A DNA stretch of 64,000 bases from Mesorhabditis belari (GCA_958450365.1 CAUEEP010000759.1:3205880-3269879); one strand, 5' to 3'; counted from the stretch's first letter, positions 1 through 11,288 are shown. Made by a program: numbers and translations. Notes: generated from the sequence alone by a model not told the origin.

Positions 1-470
1 CCGAATTGAATCCTGGATCCGAATTGAATCCTAGATCCGAATTGAATCCTGGATCCGAATTGAATCCTGGATCCGAATTGAATCCTGGATCCGAATTGAA
101 TCCTGGATCCGAATTGAATCCTGGATCCGAATCGAACCGGATCCAAATTGGGCTCTGGATCCGGATTGAACCCTGGATCGGGATTGAACCCTGGATCCAA
201 ATTGAATCCTGGGTCCGAATTGAATCCTGGATCCGGATTGAACCCTGGATCGGGTTTGAACCGGATCCGAATTGAACCCTGGATCTGAATCGAACCGGAT
301 CCAAATTGAGCTCTGGATCCGGATTGAATCCTGGATCGGGATTGAACCGGATCCGAATTGAATCCTGGATCTGTATTAAATCATGGATCCGAATTGAGCT
401 CTGGATCCGGTTCGATTCGGATCCATTGAACCCTGAATCCGAATTGAACCCTGGATCGGGATTGAACCGA
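1..470. repeat. 18-bp minisatellite (GGATCC-rich)
   Basis: An imperfect array of an 18-bp unit (GAATTGAATCCTGGATCC) runs from the window edge to about 470, with drift between copies. The unit length is a multiple of three and mostly lacks stops, so long repetitive ORFs appear on it. I see no protein in it. Confidence 0.9.
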
Positions 471-942
471 AACCGTATTGGTTTGCAAGCCATTTCTGCA
501 AAAGAAACGTTTCTGCGTTTGTGCACGAGAAAGGGTGTGTTTGCGAGCACTCGAAGAACAAAGAAGAAAATGCACTCAAAGAAGAAATGCCTACAAATGC
601 CAATTTGCTTACAATCATGCAAATCTCCTCCCCTCATCAACTCCATGACCATTCCCGGTTGTCCGAGGTTCTGCCGGCGATGCGGGTGCCTAGAAAAGTG
701 CATGCTTAAATCAAGCAATCAATCAGTTTCAGCTTTTCAGTCTCAGCTAAGCAATTCCCGTAAACTCACAATATCATTCCGTAAACGTGAACCATATTCG
801 GATGAAATTGCCCAATCCTTGCCAACATTCGGAATTCTTTTTTCAACAACTCATCATCCGCCAAACGAAACGAGAATTTCACGGCCACATCGCTGAAATT
901 TGGCTCAAATTGCTTTGCTTTGCTGAATTGCTTTCATTTGTC
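471..942. other. Unassigned sequence between two arrays
   Basis: The sequence is unique and of mixed composition. A frame running from about 521 to 709 is open and not low-complexity, but it has no clear splice context and resembles nothing I recognise. It could be a stray exon or chance. Confidence 0.3.
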
Positions 943-1530
943 GCCAAATTGGGTCCATTTGACTCAAATTGGTTCCATTTGACTCAAATTGGGTCCATTT
1001 GACTCAAATTGGGTCCATTTGACCCAAATTGGTTCCATTTGACTCAAATTGGTTCGATTTGACGCCAAATTGGATCCATTTGACTCAAATTGGTTCCATT
1101 TGACTCAAATTGGGTCCATTTGACTCAAATTGGTTCCATTTGACTCAAATTGGTTCCATTTGACCCAAATTGGTTCCATTTGACCCAAATTGGGTCCATT
1201 TGACGCCAAATTGGTTCCATTTGACTCAAACTGAGTCCATTTGACTCAAATTGCTTTCATTTGTCCCAAATTGGTTCCATTTGACTCAAATTGGTTCCAT
1301 TTGACCCAAATTGGTTCCATTTGACCCAAATTGGGTCCATTTGACTCAAATTGGTTCCATTTGACTCAAACTGAGTCCATTTGACTCAAATTGCTTTCAT
1401 TTGACTCAAATTGGTTCCATTTGACTCAAATTGGTTCCATTTGGCGCCAAATTGGATCCATTTGACGCCAAATTGGTTCCATTTGACTCAAATTGGGTCC
1501 ATTTGACGCCAAATTTATCATTTATCGCCA
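943..1530. repeat. 20-bp minisatellite
   Basis: About 29 imperfect copies of a 20-bp unit (TTCCATTTGACTCAAATTGG), with variants such as GACGCCAAATT. No coding signal is seen. Confidence 0.9.
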
Positions 1531-1965
1531 AATTAAGTCAGCTTTTCACTTTTGAAATGAGATTTGAAAAATCTTTAGAAAAATTGACTCTAGCAAATTT
1601 CCGGACGGTGGAAAGGGAAAGGGAAAGCTCATGCCGTCTTCAGCGTTGATGTCCTAAGGCTCAGGCTCTGTTCTAAGCCTTGAGGAAAAGGTTAACTCCT
1701 CCAGGTTTAACTCAAATAACCCCCTCCAGGGTTAACATTTTTCAAATCTCATCTCAGCTTTATTCATTTAACAGATTTGCGTATGTGCTAGTGGAAATTT
1801 AAGGAAATTTAGTGCAATATAAAACCGAAAAATTCACCCCAACAGTTTGTGCATTGCCGGAACGACCATCCCGAAAGATCCATCGTTTATCCGAGTCCCA
1901 GTCCATTCAAACTATTTTTGAAATGCAAAATGGAATATGCAAAAGGGGTTTAAAAGGTTAAAAGC
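1531..1965. other. Spacer with no recognised gene
   Basis: AT-rich sequence between arrays. A short frame near 1850-1915 is open but has no supporting splice pair. I see nothing else in it. Confidence 0.4.
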
Positions 1966-3265
1966 ATTGAATTGACATTAAATTAGCATTAAATTGCCAT
2001 TAATTAGCATTAAATTAGCATTAAATTAGCATTAATTAGCATTAAATCAGCATTAAATCAGCATTAATTAGCATTAATTAGCATTAAATTGACATGAATT
2101 AGCATTAATTAGCATTAATTAGCATTAAATCAGCATTAATTAGCATTAAATCAGCTTTAATTAGCATTAAATTAGCATTAATTAGCATTAAATCAGCTTT
2201 AATTAGCATTAATTAGCATTAATTAGCATTAAATTGACATGAATTAGCATTAATTAGCATTAAATTAGCATTAATTAGCATTAATTAGCATTAATTAGCA
2301 TTAATTAGCATTAATTAGCATTAATTAGCATTAATTAGCATTAAATTAGCATTAATTAGCATTAAATTAGCATTAAATTGACATGAATTAGCATTAATTA
2401 GCATTAATTAGCATTAATTAGCATTAATTAGCATTAAATTGGCATTAAATCAGCTTTAATTAGCATTAGCATTAAATCAGCTTTAATTAGCATTAAATTA
2501 GCATTAAATTAGCATTAAATTAGCATTAAATCAGCATTAAATTAGCATTAATTAGCATTAAATTAGCATTAATTAGCATTAATTAGCATTAATTAGCATT
2601 AAATTGACATGAATTAGCATTAATTAGCATTAATTAGCATTAATTAGCATTAAATTAGCATTAATTAGCATTAATTAGCATTAATTAGCATTAATTAGCA
2701 TTATTGCTGATTGCATTTTAGCATAATTGACGTTAGCATTTTGGCATATGCATTAATTGCATAATTGGCATTTTAATTAATCAGCTTTAATTAGCATTAG
2801 CATTAAATCAGCTTTAATTAGCATTAAATTAGCATTAATTAGCATTAAATTAGCATTAAATCAGCTTTAATTAGCATTAATTAGCATTAAATTAGCATTA
2901 ATTAGCATTAATTAGCATTAATTAGCATTAAATTAGCATTAAATCAGCTTTAATTAGCATTAATTAGCATTAATTAGCATTAATTAGCATTAATTAGCAT
3001 TAATTAGCATTAAATCAGCTTTAATTAGCATTAGCATTAAATCAGCTTTAATTAGCATTAAATTAGCATTAAATTAGCATTAAATTAGCATTAAATCAGC
3101 TTTAATTAGCATTAATTAGCATTAAATCAGCATTAATTAGCATTAATTAGCATTAAATTAACTAAATTAACTAAATTAACCAAATTAGCATTAAATTAGC
3201 ATTAAATTAACTAAATTAACATTAAATTAGCATTAAATTAACTAGACTAGCATTAAATTGCCATT
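1966..3265. repeat. AT-rich 10/11-bp satellite block (TTAATTAGCA)
   Basis: About 1.3 kb of TTAATTAGCA and TTAAATTAGCA units with interspersed CAGCTTTAATTAGC variants. A non-repeat interruption lies near 2700-2770. The recurring mixed unit pattern suggests higher-order repeat structure. Confidence 0.9.
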
Positions 3266-3290
3266 AAACATCTTTAAACTCATTTCTCAC

Positions 3291-3356
3291 ATCTTCAAAG
3301 ATGAGATCGAAGTTGAAATCGTCGAACTGGGTCAACTCATCGGCTTCGCGTTGCTG
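3291..3356 (-). CDS. Possible internal exon of an unidentified gene
   Basis: On the - strand a 66-bp stretch is bounded by an acceptor-like CTTCCAG and a donor-like GTGAGA. It reads as 22 residues rich in acidic and aromatic amino acids (QQREADELTQFDD then FNFDLIFED). The composition looks like protein and the length is a multiple of three. I could not find partner exons, so gene and function are unknown; it may be a relic. Confidence 0.3.
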
Positions 3357-3889
3357 CTGGAAGTGGATTGAATTGGAAAAAGTGTTGCTAGGGTTTTTGG
3401 GTTTAGAAAAGATCATAGATCCGTGTTTTTTCACTATTTAGACCGATTTAGACTCGATTTAGACTATTTAGACCAGCTAAAAAAGAAATCAGAGTTAAAG
3501 TGGCCGCCAAACGCGTTTTATGGCTTTACAAGGACTCAGCTGAAAGATACGACAAAACGAATCCCGCCAATCGATTCCTCGACCTCGAAAACCCCCCACG
3601 CACAAGTTTTTGCTTTAGATCTTGACTGTGGAACATTCACAAACCAAGAAACCCTAATGTAAATGTTCCTTGGCGAGATGTTCTTTGTGCAGCGACGTAA
3701 TCGCTATCGATCTGGCACAAGCCGCCAATAGATAGGTGTCCCCTTTTGCCATCTTTGAAGTGGAGGGAACGTTGAGAAACTGAGGCGGCGCTATGCTCAA
3801 ATTTTCGGGATCACCCCCCGAAGCCCCGAATGAAAGGCCCCGAATCGGCCCGAATGACAATATTCTAATTCTTTCTCAAAGGCTCATTG
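3357..3889. other. Spacer with no supported gene
   Basis: Short frames occur on both strands (about 3423-3662 + and 3654-3860 -). None shows splice sites or recognisable similarity. Confidence 0.4.
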
Positions 3890-4570
3890 AGTGCGTCATA
3901 ATTGTCGCAACAAGCTATCACGCGGGTTCAATGCCAAAAACTTGTTGATTTAAGCCTCATTCCTGATTTGTTTGTGTTTTTATTATATTTGGAAGATATT
4001 GCAACGTTTTTCATATAAATGTTTTGTTTTTTAGAATGACTGGAAAATCCTCCATCGACAATCGATCATCGAATTGCAATTGCAATTACTCCTTCAATTG
4101 CACAAGGAGTCTCGGCGCTGGAGATTCATAAGCGTCTTAAAGTCAACAGAAGTTTCATTTTCCGCACTATTCAGCGCTATGAAGCTACTGGAAGAATTGC
4201 TGATGCACTACGAGCTGCGGGAACAATTGCTGATGCACCAAGAGCTACTGGAAGAATTGCTGATGCACCAAGAGCTACTGGAACAATTGCTGATGCACCA
4301 AGAGCTACTGGAAGAATTGCTGATGCACCAAGAGCTACTGGAACAATTGCTGATGCACCAAGAGCTACTGGAAGGATTGCTGATGCACCAAGAGCTACGG
4401 GAACAATTACTGATGCACCAAAAGCTACTGGAAGAATTGCTGATGCACCAAGAGCTACAGGAACAATTGCTGATGCACCAAGAGCTACGGGCACAATTGC
4501 TAATGCACCAAGGGCTACAGGAACAATTAGTCTTTTTGAGAACACTTTTATACATTTCAGACTACATTAT
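3890..4570 (+). mobile_element. Tc1-like transposon relic (N-terminal HTH part)
   Basis: The left end near 3891 (GTGCGTCATAATTGTCGCAAC) matches the terminal repeat of the element at 21449-22125. From 4036 the + frame has no ATG but reads as a Tc1-type helix-turn-helix: GVSALEIHKRLKVNRSFIF, then RTIQRYEATGRIAD. In this family such a segment binds the terminal repeats. The linker after the HTH has become a tandem array. The frame stops near 4570 and no DDE catalytic domain follows. The right terminal repeat was not found. The element is dead and truncated. Confidence 0.75.
4187..4531 (+). repeat. 30-bp array inside the Tc1-like HTH linker
   Basis: About 11 copies of a 30-bp unit encode the decapeptide ATG(R/T)IADAPR in the transposase frame. 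The unit equals one stretch of the normal HTH-to-linker sequence, and copies alternate AGAATT and ACAATT. All units keep frame. The other frames are also open (for example LLMHQELLEQ), but those are shadows. Confidence 0.9.
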
Positions 4571-5040
4571 TGATTTACTAAACAATCAAATCAAAGAGAA
4601 TCTGACTGGAAAAGAATGGGTTTGCCTTAAATTTGCCTGCTCAAATCAAGACAATTAAGGTGAAGCTGAAATTGACAATTAAGGCTGAAATTGACCTAAA
4701 AAGTGGATTGATCCCGATCAGTGAACAGATAAAACAAGGATTTCAGATTTCGAAATTGAGAAAAATACCAGTGTCCAATTTTAGAACAGAAAAAAGAAGG
4801 AACAAATTTTAAAGCGATTTGATTTGATTTGATTCCCATTTGATTTACCTTTTCTTTTTTAAGTTTCAATTTTCGAACGCCGGCTTGCGCCATTTCTTCG
4901 TCATGTGTTGAGAAAAAGGAAGAACTGATGGGGAAAACTTGATCTGCAATAGACGTTGAAAACTTGATCTGCAATAGTAAGTAACAATCTTTGAAGTGAC
5001 AATTGTAAGAAGCAATGAAAATGGAGATTTATCCGGAATA

Positions 5041-5095
5041 AGCTTCCTATTGCATTGGAATCTACCACAAATAGATTCCAATGCAATAGGAAGCT
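5041..5095. repeat. Perfect 24-bp inverted repeat (hairpin)
   Basis: Arms 5041-5064 and 5072-5095 are perfect reverse complements with a 7-nt loop. A third, diverged copy of one arm follows at about 5110-5140. It could be a small foldback element, or a source of hairpin RNA if transcribed. No gene is seen in the flanks. Confidence 0.8.
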
Positions 5096-5239
5096 CTAAT
5101 GCACAAGTACCACAAGTAGATTCCAATTCAATAGGAAGTTTAAATTGCTTAGCCTGTTTCCTAGAAATTGGGTAACTAAACCAGGGCTATAGCTTGAGAA
5201 CCAGGTTGAGAATGAAGGCCAGAAGAAGGCTTACAAGAG

Positions 5240-5360
5240 TGAACTAGAAGAAGGCTTACAAAGAACCCAAAGAACGCAAAGAACCCAAAGAACACAGCAC
5301 CCAAAGAACCCAAAGAACCCAAAGAACCCAAAGAACACAGAACACAAAGAACACAAGAAG
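5240..5360. repeat. Short tandem repeat (AAAGAACCC/AAAGAACAC)
   Basis: A 9-bp unit is repeated with C/A variation. It gives a spurious Leu/Gly-rich ORF on the - strand. Confidence 0.8.
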
Positions 5361-6216
5361 ATCCAAAAATCAATCAATATCAAAATTTAGGATTTAGGGA
5401 ATAAATTTCCCAATTCAAGGGGTCTGTAAGAAAGGAAATTTCCGAGAGTTCACGTGTTTGTATTCTTTTCGAAAAAAAAGAGAGAACTGTGCAAAGGAAT
5501 GTCCCCCCCTTTCAATCGAAGAAACGATCGGCCCCAAAATTTCCCCAGCAATAGCTGATAAGAAAATTTCTCCTCCATTTTCTTGAGTTGAATAGAATTA
5601 AACGGGGGAAATTTGAGAGAAATTGATGTGTCATTTTTGAGAATTCTCTTGGAGATGATTCATTTTTCACAGCCGATTCACAGCTGATCACAGCACAGCT
5701 GATTCGGAAAAGCGTTAGGTTGGGAAAATGAGGAAATCGTTAGGAAATTGAACCGGAAAACTTGAGATTTGACTTGTAAAACTCAAATTTCAAAAATTGT
5801 CGGCTCTTTCTGTTGGCGTCGGTCTGTCGGCGTCGGTCTGTCGGCGGCGACGGCGACGGCGACAGAGATTTCTTTTCGGTAGAGATTTGGTTCCTTTTCT
5901 CTACAGATTTGGTTCCTTATCTCTCTAAATTTGGTTCATGATTCCAACAAATCTGGTTCCTAATCTCTCTAAATTTGGTTCCTTTTCTCTACAGATTTGG
6001 TTCCTTTTCGGTACAGATTTAATCGTCGGTCTGTCGGCGGCGACGGCGGTGGCGACGGCGGCGGCGACAGAGATTTCTTTTCGGTAGAGATTTGGTTCCT
6101 TTTCGGTACAGATTTGGTTCCTTTTTGGTACAGATTTGGTTCCTTTTTGGTACAGATTTAATCGCCTTGTTCACAAGTCGCGTAGAAGCTCCAAATTTGA
6201 GAAATTGCACGTGTCA
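5361..6216. other. Spacer with duplicated GGCGACGG / GATTTGGTTCC blocks
   Basis: A GC-rich GGCGACGGCGAC microsatellite next to TTTGGTTCCTTTTC repeats occurs twice (about 5820-6010 and 6025-6165). Similar TTTGGTTCC sequence sits inside the mariner relic at 59.05-59.11 kb, so this may be another transposon remnant. No gene is supported. Confidence 0.45.
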
Positions 6217-6352
6217 AAAGCTCGATTCAATGCTATGATCGCCTATGCAACGCTATGATCGTCTATGCAATGCTATGATCGCCTATGCAATGCTATGATC
6301 GCCTATGCAACGCTATGATCGTCTATGCAATGCTATGATCGTCGATCCAAGT
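6217..6352. repeat. 20-bp tandem repeat
   Basis: About 6 copies of TGCTATGATCGCCTATGCAA with GTC/GCC variation. Confidence 0.85.
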
Positions 6353-6567
6353 CCACTGTCCAATGAACAAAGTGCAATGAACACTCGACTAGACCATCTC
6401 TAAAAAACACTAGATAATCAAGAAATTATATCAAATAAGAGTAAAATAACAAATAAGTAAACTAAAAAAACCAAAAGATATAAAATAACATTACAGCTAA
6501 ATAACAACATTACAGATAAAGCTGACATCCTCAGGCCCATACAATAACATTACAGATAAATAGCACC

Positions 6568-6601
6568 TTCTAGGGCACACCCATAAGGGTGTGCCCTAGA
6601 A
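6568..6601. repeat. Perfect 15-bp stem hairpin, 4-nt loop
   Basis: Arms TTCTAGGGCACACCC (6568-6582) and its exact complement (6587-6601) flank the loop ATAA. No gene end lies beside it, so I do not call it a terminator. Confidence 0.85.
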
Positions 6602-7271
6602 ACTAGCAAGAATTTGATTTGAATATGTAACGGGGCTCTTTAAACGGTTCCAATGAGCAGCTTTGATTCTTTTTGAAACTGTTTCAATGAGCAGCTTTGA
6701 TTCTTTTCCATAAACTTTTCAAGTGTCAATAAATCCTTGTCTTTCTTTTTTCTTTCCACCCACGAGCATTCAAAAGAGAGATCTCATCATTTTTCTTTAG
6801 CCGGAGAACTCCTTTTGAACTCTTTTGAACTCTCAATTTCCCCTTTGATTCTTGCAAGATACAGAAAAATGATAAGAAATCTGAAAAAAAGAGGCCATAA
6901 CTTTTGTCTTGGAAAGTTTTCTTTTATAAAATTTAGAAAACAATAACCCAATATCAATAAGCCAATATTTCCCAATTCCAGAGTCCACAAATCTACAGTA
7001 TTCCAGTACAAAGTACAGTACAAAGTACAGTACAATCTACAATATTCAAGAGTCCACAAATCTAACAAAAACCTGGTTCTAGCAATCAAAGTATCAAAGA
7101 TCAAAGTATCAAAGATCAAAGATCAGTTCTAGGGTTAGTAGTTTGCCAATACTACAGGGTATCATGCCAGCCAGTACTACGGAGTATTTTAGGCATCAGG
7201 GTACGGCAGTCTATAGTGCTCTTCCAGTACTACAGGGTTACAGGGCTACAGTCTGTCAGTAGGGTATTGTA

Positions 7272-7562
7272 ATGTCCTCTGAAACCAGTATCGTACTATC
7301 ATACCAGTATCGTACTATCGTACCAGTATCGTATTATCGTACCAGTATTATACTATCGTACCAGTATCGTACTATCGTACCAGTATTGTACTATCGTACC
7401 AGTATCGTATTATCGTACCAGTATCGTATTATCGTACCAGTATTGTACTATCATACCAGTATTGTACTATTGTACCAGTATTGTACTATCATACCAGTAT
7501 CGTACTATTGTACCAGTATTGTACTATAATACCAGTATCGTACTATTGTACCAGTATTGTAC
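7272..7562. repeat. 19/20-bp minisatellite ending at a mariner
   Basis: About 15 copies of a unit like ACCAGTATCGTACTATCGT, with T/C drift. The array ends about 12 bp before the mariner terminal repeat at 7575. Confidence 0.85.
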
Positions 7563-8689
7563 TACGAGATATTATTAGGTACTTTGGAAAATAACTGTTT
7601 TTTGATATCAATTATTTCGTGCCTTGTTTCTGGGTTTTTTCAGAACGGATTCCTTTAGAATCTTTTAACAAAAGATTGTTTATAGCTTTCTTTGTAATGC
7701 TGTAAATATTCTATCGAAATATTGATTAATTTTAGGTGCTCGGAGAATGGACAAACGACAAATTCAGACGACTTTTTTGTATGAGTTCAAGCTTGGACAG
7801 AGCGCAACGGTTGTGACGAGCGCAACGGTTGTGACCGAAAACATCAATCGTACATTTGGGCATAAGGCAAATTCTATTGACCGCTCAAGTTTGGTTCAAA
7901 TGATTCCGGGAAAGAGACGAGGATCTTGATGACAAGGAGGCTCGCGGCCACTCAAGACTTATTGAGGATGATTTAAGACAAGTTTTCAAAGCCAATCCAC
8001 TGACTACTGAGCTAGAGCTAGCAAAACACTTTAATATAGGAATTTCGACCATAAGTGATCGCTTGAAGGATGTCAGCAAGATTAAAAAATTAGAAAAGTG
8101 GATACCTCAACAATTGGACGACCGCCAGAAGTTTGCACGCTTTCTTGCTGCTCTTCGTTGAAATCTCGAAACAATAGAGATCCTTTTTGGACCGATTGAT
8201 CACGTGCGATGAAAAGTGAATGTTATATGACAATCGAAAACGAAATTCGGAGTGGTTAGACAAGGGAGAAGCACCTTATTCGCCCCCAAAGCCCGATCTT
8301 CATCAAAAGAGAGTGATGCTCTCTATTTGGTAATATAAAAAGGCCGTCATTCCTTATACTTTGCTCAAAACGGGAGAAAGTATAAATTCAGACATTTGTA
8401 TTAAGCAAATCGAAGAAATGCATTCAAAATTGAGAAATTTGAGCCCATGTTTGGTTAATCGAAAGGATCCCATTCTGCTGCAGGGCAATGCTCGCCCACA
8501 CGTGTCTCCAAAGACCCTCAATTGCTGGTAAAGCTTGGAGATCGAAGTTCTTCCTTATTCGCCGTAGTCAACTGATCTTTCTCTAAAAGATTATCACTTC
8601 TTTATTTCGACCGTTACGTTATAGATAGACGTCAAAGATAGACGTCATAGACTTTCAAGAACGAAACAAAGATGAAAAGTCTATCGAAG

Positions 8690-8960
8690 ACTTCATCCTA
8701 AGCCTAGATCTAAGCCTAGATCTAAGCCTAAATCTAAGCCTAGATCTAAGCCTAAGCCTAAGCCTAAGCCTAAGCCGAGCCTAAGCCTAAGCCTAAGCCT
8801 AAGCCTAAGCCGAGCCTGAGCCTAAGCCTAAGCCTAAGCCTAAGCCTAAGCCGAGCCTGAGCCTAAGCCTAAGCCTAAGCCTAAGCCTAAGCCGAGCCTA
8901 AGCCTAAGCCTAAGCCTAAGCCGAGCCTGAGCCTAAGCCTAAGCCTAAGCCTAAGCCTAA
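8690..8960. repeat. Interstitial telomere-like array (GCCTAA)n, block 1
   Basis: Most units are GCCTAA, the complement of the nematode telomere unit TTAGGC, with degenerate CTAGATCTAAGC at the left edge and GAGCCTAAG interruptions. It sits inside a mariner transposase pseudogene. Confidence 0.9.
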
Positions 8961-9130
8961 AAAAAATCCCAAAATCGACATGTCAGATCTCAAATTCCAG
9001 ACATGAGATCGACCTGAAAATTTGTCAGGATGCTCCTATGAGGGGCGGATGCAGAACCCCAAACGGGTGTGCCTTAGCTCCCAGAACTCGCTGAGATCCA
9101 AAAAATGGGGGTTCAGCCCAAACCCAAATA

Positions 9131-9171
9131 GACTTAGTGCTAGGCGCTAGCGCTAGCCTACGCACTAAGTC
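9131..9171. repeat. Hairpin between the telomere-like blocks
   Basis: A 10-bp stem (GACTTAGTGC) closes around a CGCTAGCG palindrome. Together with about 8960-9130 it forms the non-repetitive spacer between the two GCCTAA arrays. Confidence 0.6.
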
Positions 9172-9269
9172 CAAGCCTAAGCCTAAGCCTAAGCCTAAGC
9201 CTAAGCCTAAGCCTAAGCCTAAGCCTAAGCCTAAGCCTAAGCCTAAGCCTAAGCCTAAGCCTAAGCCTC
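9170..9269. repeat. Interstitial telomere-like array (GCCTAA)n, block 2
   Basis: About 16 near-perfect GCCTAA units in the same orientation as block 1, ending at the mariner C-terminal sequence. Confidence 0.9.
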
Positions 9270-9412
9270 AAGGATCGAAAAACTGCCTACATTTGTCAAA
9301 AGTGTATTGATTCTAACGGTTGTTATTTTGATTAATTTTTGTTCTTTAATATAAAATTTTGCAATTAAAAATCATGAAAAAAAAACGCAGTTATGTTTCG
9401 GAGTACCGAATA

Positions 9413-10790
9413 GATCTAGTAAAATATGCGCAATGAGCCGGACCAGATGTTGAACTCTATTTCATGCAGGACTCAAGCCTAGTTCAAATTGTTTTGTGAA
9501 CTCGAGATGAATGATGAGCAAGAAGTCAACATTTCCCTAAATTCCCCTTCAACTCTTCATCGAAATGTGGTGAATTAGCAATGAGTCGATCCCCTCGTTT
9601 CCCCTCCTTTTCCCTTTTTCTTTTCCCTTCTCTTTCTTTTCATCAATCCACACAGCCTGGCGCGATCATTTGACTTGCTAATCAAGAAAATATCGGGACT
9701 TTTTCCCCATCCATCCACCCATTCACATACAATAAAAGTTTTGCGTTTATTTGTACGAATTTTGGCATTGTTTTACTTGTGCTTTGTTTTATTTACCTCT
9801 TAAAAACCAAATTTTTTCAAATCGATAGTCAATTGAGACAAATCAGCGCCGTAAACGATTTATAGAAATCGATTTTTGCAAAAACGGATAGCAGATTCGG
9901 AATCAGCGTAAAATTCTGCGTCAAATCGTCTATGACTCATCTCATTTGGCCACATCCTACTGTTGCCTTTCCATTCTTGGTTCCAGTGGCCAAGTACCAT
10001 TCTTGGTTCCAGTGGCCAAGTAGTAGCAGTACCAATGTCTAAAAATGTTAGGCTAAAAAAAGGCTAGTACTGTAGTGGAACTAGTGCTATGACATTATCG
10101 TACAAAGCGCTGCCAATATTATGTCAAGCTACAAGGTTAATTCTAGTAGTATTAGTACCAATATCTTGTTAGGCTAGTACCAGTATTGCAAGTGCAATGC
10201 AAGTACTAACCCCTATCAGGGCATTAGTATTACCCTGAGCCTTAGTATTACCCTAGTATTACCCTGAGCCTTAGTATTACCCTAGTATTACCCTGAGCCT
10301 ACGGTAGCTTTCTTCAAAGAAACTATCAAAATGCTAGGAACTATCAAAATGCTAGCCTGGCTATGAGCTACCAGTCCTATTTCTGAAACCAGTATCGTAG
10401 CGCTTTAAGTCTTACGTCGCATCCCTTTTTGCGATTTCACAAAAACTTTTTTAACTAGCGTTCTAGTTTCTTTTTTAGTAGAAAGAGTGTAGCCGAAAAC
10501 CCTAAACAAACACTTTATAAGGTCTACGGTAGCTTTCAAAAAGTTTAAAAATAAAACGAATAAATAACCGCTATTTTTGGGCAGTATTTTGCTGAATTAA
10601 AAAAACTATTGGCAACATGAATTAACAGCAAAAACATTAAAAGCAAAAAAAATAGTAATCTGTTACTCCACCTGAGCGATTAATTACTTGAAAAATACGA
10701 TTCTTTATCGAGGTTTCGAAGTGCAGAAGCATCGAGGTTATTCCAGGTCATTTGAATCGCTGCTTTGAGAGCAGAAACGTTGAAATATTG
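9413..10790. other. Intergenic stretch with small duplications
   Basis: Short direct repeats are visible near 9980-10020 (TTCTTGGTTCCAGTGGCCAA) and 10200-10300 (TAGTATTACCC). No supported coding exon is seen. Confidence 0.5.
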
Positions 10791-10794
10791 CCTG

Positions 10795-11288
10795 TTGTGC
10801 TTGTAGCCTTGTGCTGGTTGTGCTTATAGTCTTGTGCTGGTTGTGCTTGTAGCCTTGTGCTGGTTGTGCCTCCAGCCTTCTGCCGGTTGTGCTTGTAGCC
10901 TTGTGCCGGTTGTGCCTCTAGCCTTCTGCTGGTTGTGCTTGTAGCCTTCTGCCGGTTGTGCTTGTAGCCTTGTGCCGGTTGTGCTTGTAGCCTTGTGCCG
11001 GTTGTGCCTCTAGCCTTCTGCTGGTTGTGCTTGTAGCCTTCTGCCGGTTGTGCTTGTAGCCTTGTGCCGGTTGTGCCTCTAGCCTTCTGCCGGTTGTGCT
11101 TGTAGCCTTCTGCCGGTTGTGCTTGTAGCCTTGTGCCGGTTGTGCTTGTAGCCTTGTGCCGGTCGTGCTTGTAGCCTTGTGCCGGTTGTGCTTGTAGCCT
11201 TGTGCTGGTTGTGCCTCTAGCCTTCTGCCGGTTGTGCTTGTAGCCTTGTGCCGGTTGTGCTTGTAGCCTTCTGCCGGTTGTGCTTGGA
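10795..11288. repeat. 23-bp minisatellite open in a rotating frame
   Basis: About 21 copies of a 23-bp unit (GTGCTTGTAGCCTTGTGCCG plus GTT). Because 23 is not a multiple of three, a - strand ORF (11343-10918) cycles through all frames and encodes a 23-residue period (for example YKHNRHKATSTTG). I regard the ORF as a by-product. Confidence 0.9.

Larger units (their letters stand above)
7747..9330 (+). pseudogene. Mariner transposase pseudogene
   Basis: It starts at ATG 7747 (MDKRQIQTTFLYEFKLGQSA). Further frames read FRERDEDLDDKEARGHSRLI and a second HTH-like segment (ELELAKHFNIGISTISDRL). Then comes TCDEK with the usual Trp replaced by a stop, followed by WLDKGEAPYSPPKPDLHQKR-like sequence. 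The second catalytic Asp position reads QGNARPH, so Asp is replaced by Gly. The 3' end ([13 protein letters not shown] then stop, about 9290-9325) lies beyond the GCCTAA arrays. A short duplication (GAGCGCAACGGTTGTGAC, about 7800-7835) lies near the N terminus. It cannot encode an active enzyme. Confidence 0.9.
7575..9410 (+). mobile_element. Mariner-family transposon, full-length ends, inactive
   Basis: The ends are TTAGGTACTTTGGAAAATAA on the left and, read on the - strand, TTCGGTACTCCGAAACATAA on the right. They form terminal inverted repeats with TA target duplications at 7573-7574 and 9411-9412. The element is about 1.84 kb, longer than the usual 1.3 kb. The excess is two telomere-like GCCTAA arrays and their spacer, lying inside the transposase gene. 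The transposase has several stops and frameshifts. Confidence 0.9.

Noticed and set aside
4074..4658. 194-aa Leu/Glu/His repeat ORF on + and Ala/Ser repeat ORFs on -
   Set aside because: Shadows of the 30-bp array; the meaningful frame is the one continuous with the transposase HTH.
8690..9269. Chromosome end suggested by telomere-type repeats
   Set aside because: Unique sequence and host genes continue on both sides, and the arrays are inside a mariner bounded by intact ends.
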